Source: Sphingomonas sp. Leaf21
GTDB taxonomy: Bacteria; Pseudomonadota; Alphaproteobacteria; Sphingomonadales; Sphingomonadaceae
Direction: 5' to 3'
NCBI RefSeq assembly: GCF_916858675.1
Contig: NZ_CAKASM010000001.1
Location: 532,692 to 596,691 of the forward strand
DNA: 64,000 nucleotides
The notes beneath the pieces were generated by a model. The model saw nothing but the letters and a program-made list of their open reading frames with translations, had not been told where the DNA came from and did not search any database. Positions 25,246 to 33,535 of the stretch are shown in pieces; positions within the stretch are counted from its first letter, which is position 1, and each line of letters starts with the position of its first letter. The position numbers and the translations under genes were made by a program.

Positions 25246-26877
25246 ATGATGACGCGACGGATCGGACGGACGTACCGGCGCTGGCTGGCTGCGATCGCGG
25301 CGGCGGCGGCGGCGGCATCGATCGGCGCACCGGCGGCGGCCCAGGAACAGGCCGCCACCTCGACCCTGCTGCTGCATGTCGACCAGCCGGGACCGTGGAT
25401 CGCGCCCGAAATCTACGGCCAGTTCGCCGAACAGCTGGGGCGCGGCATCTATGAGGGGATCTGGGTCGGGCCGGACTCGCCGATCCCGAATACGCGGGGC
25501 ATTCGCAAGGACGTCGTGGCGGCGTTGCGCGAGGTGAAGGTGCCGGCGGTGCGCTGGCCCGGTGGCTGCTTCGCCGATGGCTATCACTGGCGCGACGGCG
25601 TCGGCCCCTATGCGAAGCGACCGCGCGGGATCAATGCCGCCTGGGGCAATGTGCCCGACCGCAACGCCTTCGGCACCCACGAATATATGGATTTCCTCGA
25701 CCAGATCGGCGCGCAGGCCTTCGTGTCGGTCAATGTCGGTTCGGGCAGCGTGCGGGAGGCCGACGAGTGGATGCGCTACATGACCGCGCCGCCCGAAAGC
25801 ACGCCGGGCGCGGAGCGGGCGGCGAACGGCCATCCCAAGCCCTTCGCCGTCCCCTATGTCGGCATCGGCAACGAAAGCTGGGGCTGCGGCGGCAACATGA
25901 CCGCCGACACCTATGTCGCGCAATTCCGCCAATATGCCTCGAACGTCCGCAGCTATTCCGGTCCCAGGGCGCAGCTGATCGCGGTCGGCGCCGACACCGA
26001 CGATTATGAATGGACCGAAAAGCTGATGGCGGGGGCGATGCTGTGGCGGCCCAACCCGACGCCGCTCGCCTATGTCGATCGCCGCCCCTTGATGTGGGGG
26101 CTGTCGCTCCACTTCTACACCTTCACCGGCAATGACTGGTTTGCGCGCGGGCGCAATGTCGATTTCACGCAAGGGGATTGGGCCAAGGCGCTGGCGCGCG
26201 CGAACCTGACCGACGAGATCGTCACCCGCCATGCCGCGATCATGGACCGCTACGATCCCGAGAAGAGGGTGGCGCTGGTCGTCGACGAGTGGGGCGCATG
26301 GTATGATGGCGAGCGGAACGCCCCGTCCGCTTTGTATCTGGAGAGCACCACGCGCGACGCGGTGATCGCCGGGCTAAGCCTCAACATCTTCAACCGCCAT
26401 GCCGACCGCGTCCGCATGGCGAACCTGGCGCAGATGGTGAACGTCATCCAGTCGCTGGTGCTGACCCGTGGCAAGGACATGGTGGTCACGCCGACCTGGC
26501 ATGTCTTCGACCTCTACAAGGTGCATCAGGGCGCGATGCTGATCCCGGTCGATGTCGCCACGCCCGATTATGTCGAGGGCACGACCCGGCTGCCGACGCT
26601 CAGCGCCTCGGCCTCGCGCGATGCGGCGGGCGTGGTGCATCTGTCGATCGTGAACCTGGACCCGGTGCGGGCCGCACCGATCCGCGCGGTCCTCGCGGGG
26701 ATGAGCGGGCGCACCGCCAGCGCCCGCACGGTCACGGCGGATCGGATCGACACGCGCATCCGCTTCGACGCCCCCGACCCGTTCGTGCCGCGCGACCTGT
26801 CCGGCGTGGCGCTGTCCGGCGATACGCTGACCCTGACCGTGCCGCCCAAGTCGGTCACGATGGTCTCGCTCAACTGA
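25246..26877 (+). CDS. GH51 alpha-L-arabinofuranosidase, exported
   Basis: 543 residues with Sec signal WLAAIAAAAAAASIGAPAAAQ; two adjacent ATGs (25246, 25249) follow CGGAGAAGACCC. EIYGQFAEQLGRGIYEGIWV, VRWPGGCFADGYHWRDG, IGNESWGCGG with acid/base Glu near residue 210 and VVDEWGAWYD with nucleophile Glu near 348 are the GH51 signature. Many GH51 enzymes are cytoplasmic; a signal peptide places this one in the periplasm. Last glycosidase of the run before the TBDR. Confidence 0.92.
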   Translation: MMTRRIGRTYRRWLAAIAAAAAAASIGAPAAAQEQAATSTLLLHVDQPGPWIAPEIYGQFAEQLGRGIYEGIWVGPDSPIPNTRGIRKDVVAALREVKVPAVRWPGGCFADGYHWRDGVGPYAKRPRGINAAWGNVPDRNAFGTHEYMDFLDQIGAQAFVSVNVGSGSVREADEWMRYMTAPPESTPGAERAANGHPKPFAVPYVGIGNESWGCGGNMTADTYVAQFRQYASNVRSYSGPRAQLIAVGADTDDYEWTEKLMAGAMLWRPNPTPLAYVDRRPLMWGLSLHFYTFTGNDWFARGRNVDFTQGDWAKALARANLTDEIVTRHAAIMDRYDPEKRVALVVDEWGAWYDGERNAPSALYLESTTRDAVIAGLSLNIFNRHADRVRMANLAQMVNVIQSLVLTRGKDMVVTPTWHVFDLYKVHQGAMLIPVDVATPDYVEGTTRLPTLSASASRDAAGVVHLSIVNLDPVRAAPIRAVLAGMSGRTASARTVTADRIDTRIRFDAPDPFVPRDLSGVALSGDTLTLTVPPKSVTMVSLN

Positions 26878-27180
26878 ACCGCGGGCAGGACGGGGATGCC
26901 GTTACCGGCGGGCGCCCCCTTACTGCCCCCGATGGTAGACCTGTCCCTATCTCGAGCGATGGCGTCTTACAGGTCGCGCGCCCGGTCGCGCCCGACCCAG
27001 CCCCCCACTGCAATCGAAAGAGCCGTAACGCCAAAATAACGACACGCGCAATTTTCTCATTTTGTTAGAAAATTCCGCCACGCCGGTTTTTACTAGCAAA
27101 ATGTGTTACGGTTTTTCGTCAGCCAACTGTCATCATTGCCGAGCGACGCGATGACGCGCGCTTGAAATGGGGGGCAGTTG
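26878..27180. promoter_or_regulatory. Intergenic control region before STN-type TBDR
   Basis: 303 bases without a gene. The stretch from about 27020 to 27110 is AT-rich. AATTTTCT (27050-27057) and AGAAAATT (27067-27074) form a perfect 8-base inverted repeat with a 9-base spacer, a plausible operator about 107 bases before the TBDR start. No hairpin terminator with a T-tract is obvious after the GH51 stop, so read-through is possible. Confidence 0.4.
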
Positions 27181-30100
27181 ATGAGGAAGACTATCGTTGC
27201 GGCCGCATTGGGGGCGACCGCGCTGACTGCTATCATGCCGACGGGCGTTTCGGCCCAGTCCGCGCAAACGGGCAAGATCACCCGGCATTTCGACATTCCG
27301 TCGGGTAGCCTGCTCGAGGCTTTGCAGGCGTGGGGCAAGATCACCGGGCGTGAGATCGTCTATCGGATGGAGGATGTCGGCGGTAAGCAGACGAGCGGCC
27401 TGCGCGGAGAATATTCCCCGATGCTGGCGCTACAGGGGCTGCTGCTGGGCACCGGGCTGAAGCTTGTCACGTCGGAGGATGGCGCGGTGGCCATCCGCCC
27501 TTTGTCGGGCGACGAAATCAACACAAGCGCCACGCCTGACATCCTGGTGAAGGGGCGCATGAACTGGTCGCTCAACACCGGCATCGAGCGCACGCAGGAT
27601 GACGCCGCACCCTTCATCGTGATGACCCGTAAGGAGATCGAACAGAGCGGTGCGCCGAACCTCGAAGCCTTCATCCGCAACAACCTGAACGTCAACGCCG
27701 CGCCCAACGTCTCGGATCAGCCGATCGGCCAGGGCAAGAATCCCGGCAATGCGGTGGGCCTCAGCAACATCAACCTGCGCGGCATCGGTGCGGCGGACAC
27801 GTTGATCCTGATCGACGGCCGCCGCCAGCCCGGCGTCAACCTGGGCGAAGACGGCGGCCTCGGTCAGCCATCGATCGCGGGGATCCCGATCTCGGCGGTG
27901 GAGCGGATCGAGGTGCTCGCCTCGTCGGCATCGGGCATCTATGGCAGCGGCGCTTCGGGCGGCGTCATCAACATCGTCCTGCGCCGCGACTTCAAGGGCG
28001 GCGAACTGACGCTCGACTACAACAACACCTCGGATTTCGCGGCCGGACGCGGCTCGGTCGATCTGAATGCCGGCATTCCGCTCGAGGACGGCCGGACGCG
28101 TATCTCGATCAACGGCAACTGGACCAAGGGCGACCCGCTGCGTTACGGCGCGCGCGAGAATTTGCGCCAACGCGGGCTGAAGACCGTCCTGGCGAACAGC
28201 CCCAGCGACTTCTACGGCGCGTTCACCGTCCCGCCGCAGGGGACGATGGTGAATTTCAAGGCCGCCAACAACAGGCCCCTGAAGCTGAAAGCGGCCTATG
28301 GCGGCCAGACCCTGTCGAGCGCTTATGGGTCGGTTCCCCTGGGCTATGGCGGCGTGCAGGCATCGGGGGTCGACGCGCTGGTGAAGTCGGTCGGCGCGTA
28401 CAATCTGGAGCAGGCCAACACCGCCTCGGGCTTTGGTGCGCGGGCCGCGATGGTTTATCCGATCGATCAATATAGCGGATCGATCGCCGTGCGTCGCGAG
28501 TTCGACAGCTCGGTAACGGCGTATGGCACAGTGGCGTATCGGCATACCGAGGCGGTCAACATCGGCGCAAACCTGCCTGGTCCGTTCACCTTGTCGGGCA
28601 ATGCGCCCAACAACCCGTTCACGACCGCGTTGAACATCACACTGCCCGGCGATCCCAGCCGTGATTTCAGCGTGAGAAGCTCGACATCGTACTTCAGCGC
28701 GCTTGGCGGGGCGATCTTCCACCTGCCCTATGACTGGCAAGCGGTGGCCGAACTAAGCTATACCCGGTTCGTCCTGAAGCAGGAAAACCGCCCGGCCAAT
28801 ATCGCCTATTCGGCCACGGACGGCCTCAAGTCGGGCACCATCGACGTTCTGCGCGATCTCTCGGCCTTTCCGTTGAACCTGGCAGTGGACCCGGTGCCTT
28901 ATTCCATCCGGCGCGGGGACGGGATCTCGACGACCCTCTCGCCATCGCTGCGCTTCGCCGGTCCGCTGCCCGTGTCCCTGCCCGGCGGCAAGGTGCAGAT
29001 GACGCTCAACACCCAGATCGATCAGGATCGGTCCAATCCGGCTTATTCGACAAGCCTGAGCGAGTATGGCGCCAATACCACGTACAAGCCCGTGGGGATC
29101 GGGACGTACAAGTCCGTCTATGCTGAAGCCGTGTTCCCGCTGGTGGGCGGCGCGCATCAACTGCCGCTCGTCAAGCTGCTGGAGCTGCGCGTCTCGGCAC
29201 GTTACGAAGACTATAGCGGCAACGGTGCCGACGATTACCCATGCTCTTTCGACTATGTTCCGGGCCAGTACGACTATTTCAATGGTTGCCCGGAACCGGG
29301 TGCCGTCATCAAGCGCGGAATCAGCCACAACTCGCATACCGATCCCATGGTCAGCATGCGCTGGCAGCCGACCGGTGGCATCACGTTTCGCGCATCCTAT
29401 GCGACCGGTTACCGGCCCCCGCGGCTCGACCAGCTGGTCCGCACCGCGCGGACGGATATGTATATCGGCATGACCGATACCGCCCGCGGCGGAGAGGTGA
29501 TCGCCTTGAATGAAGACGGGAGCATCAACGGCTTCACCGGCGGCAATCCGAATGCGAAGCCCGAAGTGTCACGCACCCTGACCGGGGGCGTGATCCTGGA
29601 GCCCCATTTCGTCGACGGGCTTCGATTCTCCGCCGATTGGACGCGTATCCACAAGCGGGACATTTATTTCAGTCCGGTTATCCTCGCCGCGTCGTTCTTC
29701 GGTGGCAGCCAGGCGACGTTCGACGAATTTCTCAAGATGTTCCCCGACCGCGTCATTCGCGCTGCCCCGTCGGACGGGTTTGCGGTGGGCAAGATCACCT
29801 CGATCGACCTGTCGCTGGTCAATCTCCAGACTTTGAGCACCGACGCGGTCGACTTTACGATGAACTACGACACGTCGTTGTTCGGCGGCAACCTGGCGCT
29901 GCTGGGACGCGCGACCTATGTCAATTACCTGAAGCTCAAGGCCTTCGAGATTTCGCCGACCATCGATTATGCCGGGGTCGTCAGCAGGCAGTTCGCTTCG
30001 GCGACGGGAGGGTCCGGTACGCTGCGTTTCCGTGGCAGTGCCTCGGCGCAGTGGACCAAGGGTGCTATCAGCTTCGGCTGGCAGACGCGCTATATGGACA

Positions 30101-30345
30101 GCTATTATCTCCTCGATACCCATGCGGTCGTGAAGCAGCAGGGCTCTGCGAAGGTCAGCAGTCAAATGTATCACGACTTCAACCTGACGTATAAGGCCCC
30201 GTCCAAGATGACGGTACGCTTCGGCATCAACAATGTCTTCAACAGGATGCCGCCGCTCGATGCAACTTCATATCCGCTATACTATAGCGGGTATGGCGAT
30301 CCGCGCCTGCGCAATTTCTACCTCAGCGTCAGCAAGGCCTTCTGA
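27181..30345 (+). CDS. TonB-dependent receptor with N-terminal STN (signalling) domain
   Basis: About 1054 residues; the ATG at 27181 follows a GGGGGGCAG. Signal TIVAAALGATALTAIMPTGVSAQ. Residues about 30-110 form the secretin/TonB short N-terminal domain (FDIPSGSLLEALQAWGKITG, then SPMLALQGLLLGTGLKLV) that normally contacts an anti-sigma factor. The plug has NLRGIGAADTLILIDGRR and VERIEVLASSASGIYGSGAS, the large sphingomonad/xanthomonad carbohydrate-type pattern; the barrel ends in LSVSKAF. No ECF sigma/anti-sigma pair lies next to it. It precedes the M16 and PNGase A genes. Confidence 0.88.
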   Translation: MRKTIVAAALGATALTAIMPTGVSAQSAQTGKITRHFDIPSGSLLEALQAWGKITGREIVYRMEDVGGKQTSGLRGEYSPMLALQGLLLGTGLKLVTSEDGAVAIRPLSGDEINTSATPDILVKGRMNWSLNTGIERTQDDAAPFIVMTRKEIEQSGAPNLEAFIRNNLNVNAAPNVSDQPIGQGKNPGNAVGLSNINLRGIGAADTLILIDGRRQPGVNLGEDGGLGQPSIAGIPISAVERIEVLASSASGIYGSGASGGVINIVLRRDFKGGELTLDYNNTSDFAAGRGSVDLNAGIPLEDGRTRISINGNWTKGDPLRYGARENLRQRGLKTVLANSPSDFYGAFTVPPQGTMVNFKAANNRPLKLKAAYGGQTLSSAYGSVPLGYGGVQASGVDALVKSVGAYNLEQANTASGFGARAAMVYPIDQYSGSIAVRREFDSSVTAYGTVAYRHTEAVNIGANLPGPFTLSGNAPNNPFTTALNITLPGDPSRDFSVRSSTSYFSALGGAIFHLPYDWQAVAELSYTRFVLKQENRPANIAYSATDGLKSGTIDVLRDLSAFPLNLAVDPVPYSIRRGDGISTTLSPSLRFAGPLPVSLPGGKVQMTLNTQIDQDRSNPAYSTSLSEYGANTTYKPVGIGTYKSVYAEAVFPLVGGAHQLPLVKLLELRVSARYEDYSGNGADDYPCSFDYVPGQYDYFNGCPEPGAVIKRGISHNSHTDPMVSMRWQPTGGITFRASYATGYRPPRLDQLVRTARTDMYIGMTDTARGGEVIALNEDGSINGFTGGNPNAKPEVSRTLTGGVILEPHFVDGLRFSADWTRIHKRDIYFSPVILAASFFGGSQATFDEFLKMFPDRVIRAAPSDGFAVGKITSIDLSLVNLQTLSTDAVDFTMNYDTSLFGGNLALLGRATYVNYLKLKAFEISPTIDYAGVVSRQFASATGGSGTLRFRGSASAQWTKGAISFGWQTRYMDSYYLLDTHAVVKQQGSAKVSSQMYHDFNLTYKAPSKMTVRFGINNVFNRMPPLDATSYPLYYSGYGDPRLRNFYLSVSKAF

Positions 30346-30359
30346 CCGACCGCTAGTGC

Positions 30360-30387
30360 ACCGCTCCCGTGGCGACACGGGGGCGGT
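30360..30387 (+). other. Strong 12-bp hairpin after TBDR, no T-tract
   Basis: ACCGCTCCCGTG (30360-30371) pairs with CACGGGGGCGGT (30376-30387), 12 pairs including one wobble, around a GCGA tetraloop. It begins 15 bases after the TBDR stop. There is no run of T after it, so it may act as a leaky terminator or a 3' stabiliser that sets the ratio of receptor to downstream peptidase rather than as a full stop. Confidence 0.5.
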
Positions 30388-30539
30388 CCATCGCTGCTTA
30401 TCTCAGGGTGAACCCAGCCCACGCATAAGGCGGAAAACTTCCCGGCAGTTACGGCTTTCACCGCGCGAATTGTCCTGCCTCATGACGGACGCGCATTTCC
30501 GCCCGCGCGCTCGTGCCTTTTCGATCAAGGATCAAGTCG

Positions 30540-33398
30540 ATGACGTTGCGTATCATGTTGCTCACCGGTGTCGCGCTGACGCTCGCTCCTGCTCAGGCCT
30601 ATGCCAGGGAGCCCGCCCGCAAGCCCGTGGCGACGGCATCGACCGCCAGCGATCAGGCGGCGCTGGCCAAGATGGTCCGGGACTTCCAGATCCCCTTCCA
30701 GAGCTTCACCCTGCCCAACGGGCTGAAGGTCATCGTGCTGACCGACCATGGTTCTCCGATGGTCTACACCAGCATCACCTATAATGTCGGCTCGGTGTTC
30801 GAGCCGGCCGGGCGCAGCGGCTTCGCGCATCTGTTCGAGCATCTGATGTTCAACGGCAGCGAGAATGTGCCGGGCGACTATTTCGCGCACTTGCGCGACG
30901 CCGGGCTGATCAGCGCCAATGGCGGCACCGGCAACGACTATACCAATTATTACGAGGCGGTGCCGACCGGCAGCCTCGACCGCGTGCTGTTCATGGAAAG
31001 CGACCGCATGGGCCATCTGCTCGGCGCGGTGACGCAGGCCGTGCTCGACGAACAGCGCGGCGTCGTCCAGAACGAGAAGCGCAACGGCGACAATGGCGCG
31101 ACCAGCATCGTCGGCTATAGCCGCCGCGCCGCCATCTATCCCGCGTCGCACCCCTATGGCCATAGCGTCATCGGGTCGATGAAGGATCTGAATTCCGCCT
31201 CGCTCGCCGATGTGCACCAGTGGTTCAAGGATTATTACGGCCCCAACAACGCCACCCTGCTGCTGGCTGGCGACATCGACCTGGCCACCGCCAAGGCCAA
31301 GGTGCAGAAATATTTTGGCGACATCCCGCGCGGTCGCGAGAACAGCTTCCCCGTGTCGCCGATCCCGGTCCTGACGGCGCCGATCGAACAGACGCTGACC
31401 GGCCCCGTCACCAACACCATCATCTATCGCACCTGGTCGGTGCCGGGCGTCCGCGACCCGCAGAATTACGCACTCGACGCCGTGTCCAGCCTGATGGGCG
31501 GGATCAACGGCGCGCCGCTTTATGAAAAGCTGGTCCGGCAGGACAAGCTGTTCGACCAGCTTTCCGTCAGCAACGCGACCCACAAGGGCATTGGCGAGTT
31601 CTCGATCGCCGGCCCGGTGCACAAGGGCGTCGACCCGGAAGTCGCGGCGAAGGCGCTCGACGCCGCCATTGCCAGGTTCCTCGCCACCCCCCCGTCGGCC
31701 GAGGCGCTCGACCGGTGGAAGAGCACGCGGGTCATCCCCACGATCCGCAACAACGAGATGGTCGAGGGGCGCGGCGGCCTGCTGCTCCAAGCCGATACCA
31801 TGCTGGGCGGTCCCGAGCATTACAAGGACGACCTGGAAGCCTATCTGAAGCTGACCCCCGCCCAGGTGAAGGCGGCCGCGAACACATGGCTGGGCCGTCC
31901 CGGCTATCGCGCCATGTTGAAGCCCGGCCCGCGCATGACCCCGCCCGGTGACGAGAGCGTCGCGGGCCAGGAAGTCCCCGATGCGCCCAAGGCGGCGGTC
32001 GTCCCGCCCAAGTCCGGTACGCGCGGGCCGATCCCGCCGGTCGGCGCGCCCGATGCCCCGCGTATGCCCGTGATCCAGGAAGCCAAACTCGCCAACGGGA
32101 TTCCGCTGCTCTACGCCCATCACGACGCCATTCCCTTTACGACGATCAACCTGACCTTCGATGTCGGCACGGTCGATGATCCGGCCGACAAGACCGGCGA
32201 GATCAGCTGGATGTTCCAGATGCTGACCGAGGGCGCGGGTGGTCATGACGACCATTGGTTCCGGCAGCAGTCGGAACGGACCGGCACCCGGATCGGCGCC
32301 AGCGCCGGCACGACCGAATCGACCATGTACGTCGCGGCGCCCAGCGTCAGCCTGGAACCCGCGCTGAAATCCGCGATGCTGATGCTGACCCGTCCCGACT
32401 TCCCGCAGGACCGGCTGGAGCAGATCCGTCGAATGCGCATGGCATTCGTGACGTCGGCCCCGGAAAACCCCGGCGCGCTGATTACGCAGGCCTTTGCCCA
32501 GGCGGAAGCGCCGGGCTCCCTGCTGGCCAGGAATTCCACGATCCCGACGGCGAAAGAGATCAACGCGCTGACCCGCGCCGATCTGCAGGCGGCGTTCCGG
32601 CGCTGGGTTCGCCCGGACGAGGTGAAGATGATCGTCGTCTCCAACGAACCGCTGGCGACGCTGCTGCCCAAGCTCAACGCGACGATCGGCAGCTGGAGCG
32701 CGGCAGGACGCGGACCCGCGCCAAAGGCGCTCAAGGTCCAGCCCGCACTCGTCACCGGCCCGGCCAAGATCGTGCTGATCGACATGCCGGGTCAGGTCCA
32801 GGCGGCCGTCATGGGCGGCCAGCTGGTCGACCTTCCGCCGAGTGACGAGGCGCTGGCACCGCGCATCGCCAATCTCGCGCTCGGTCAGGGCTTCATGTCG
32901 CGCATCAACATGAACCTGCGCGAGGACAAGCATTGGAGCTATGGCGCCAGCGGCGGTTTCGAACCGGATTATCGCGGCTCCAAATATGCGGCTGAAACCC
33001 AGGTCCAGCCGGACAAGGTCGGCCCCGCCATCCGCGAGATCCAGAAGGAACTGAACGACATCCTCACCGACAAGCCGATCACGGCGAAGGAATTCGACGA
33101 CGGTGTCGCCAACATCCTGCGGCAAAGCGCCTCCAGCATCCGTACCGGGGGCGCGATTGCGAGCCTGATGTCGAACATCCAGCTCTACGACCGGCCGCTG
33201 AATTACTACGACAATTACATGCAGCGGTTGCAGGCCCTGACGCTCGACGATGCGGAAGCGGCGCTGCGCAAGCATCTCCAGCCGTCCAAATGGGTGTGGG
33301 CGATCACCGGCGATGCCAAGACGATCCGCCCGCAGCTCGACGGACTCGGCCTGCCGGTCGAGGTGGTGACTCCGGCGCAATTGCTGGCGAACCGTTGA
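30540..33398 (+). CDS. Periplasmic double-domain M16 (pitrilysin-type) zinc peptidase
   Basis: 952 residues from the ATG at 30540 (AAGGATCAAGTCG before it); Sec signal MLLTGVALTLAPAQAYA. The first M16 half carries the inverted zinc motif FAHLFEHLMFNG (H-x-x-E-H, His near 97) with the distal Glu in VVQNEKRNGDN; the second half, from about residue 520 (EAKLANGIPLLYAHHD), lacks it, as usual. A Pro-rich linker near residues 480-515 joins them. FusC-type M16 enzymes act with a TBDR to cut imported proteins, and the location directly after a TBDR and before PNGase A fits such a role. Confidence 0.9.
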   Translation: MTLRIMLLTGVALTLAPAQAYAREPARKPVATASTASDQAALAKMVRDFQIPFQSFTLPNGLKVIVLTDHGSPMVYTSITYNVGSVFEPAGRSGFAHLFEHLMFNGSENVPGDYFAHLRDAGLISANGGTGNDYTNYYEAVPTGSLDRVLFMESDRMGHLLGAVTQAVLDEQRGVVQNEKRNGDNGATSIVGYSRRAAIYPASHPYGHSVIGSMKDLNSASLADVHQWFKDYYGPNNATLLLAGDIDLATAKAKVQKYFGDIPRGRENSFPVSPIPVLTAPIEQTLTGPVTNTIIYRTWSVPGVRDPQNYALDAVSSLMGGINGAPLYEKLVRQDKLFDQLSVSNATHKGIGEFSIAGPVHKGVDPEVAAKALDAAIARFLATPPSAEALDRWKSTRVIPTIRNNEMVEGRGGLLLQADTMLGGPEHYKDDLEAYLKLTPAQVKAAANTWLGRPGYRAMLKPGPRMTPPGDESVAGQEVPDAPKAAVVPPKSGTRGPIPPVGAPDAPRMPVIQEAKLANGIPLLYAHHDAIPFTTINLTFDVGTVDDPADKTGEISWMFQMLTEGAGGHDDHWFRQQSERTGTRIGASAGTTESTMYVAAPSVSLEPALKSAMLMLTRPDFPQDRLEQIRRMRMAFVTSAPENPGALITQAFAQAEAPGSLLARNSTIPTAKEINALTRADLQAAFRRWVRPDEVKMIVVSNEPLATLLPKLNATIGSWSAAGRGPAPKALKVQPALVTGPAKIVLIDMPGQVQAAVMGGQLVDLPPSDEALAPRIANLALGQGFMSRINMNLREDKHWSYGASGGFEPDYRGSKYAAETQVQPDKVGPAIREIQKELNDILTDKPITAKEFDDGVANILRQSASSIRTGGAIASLMSNIQLYDRPLNYYDNYMQRLQALTLDDAEAALRKHLQPSKWVWAITGDAKTIRPQLDGLGLPVEVVTPAQLLANR

Positions 33399-33449
33399 TC
33401 GCCGTGGCGTGGGGCGGGATCAACGATCCTGCCCCCGCCCCGCCTCTCG

Positions 33450-33476
33450 CCGCCCCGACCCTGACCGGGCGGTTTT
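33450..33476 (+). terminator. Intrinsic terminator candidate after M16 gene
   Basis: CCGCCC (33450-33455) pairs with GGGCGG (33467-33472), followed directly by TTTT. It lies 52 bases after the M16 stop and 60 bases before the PNGase A start. The stem is only 6 bp, so termination is probably partial. Confidence 0.45.
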
Positions 33477-33535
33477 CGTCGCCGGCCATGCGAGCGAACG
33501 CCGCGCTCGGCAATATCCCGCCTTCGGGAGGACCG

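Noticed and set aside
30525..33380. 951-codon open frame antisense to the M16 peptidase gene
   Set aside because: The translation is rich in Arg, Asp and Gly with no motifs; the plus strand has a full M16 enzyme with zinc site. It is a mirror of codon bias in GC-rich DNA.
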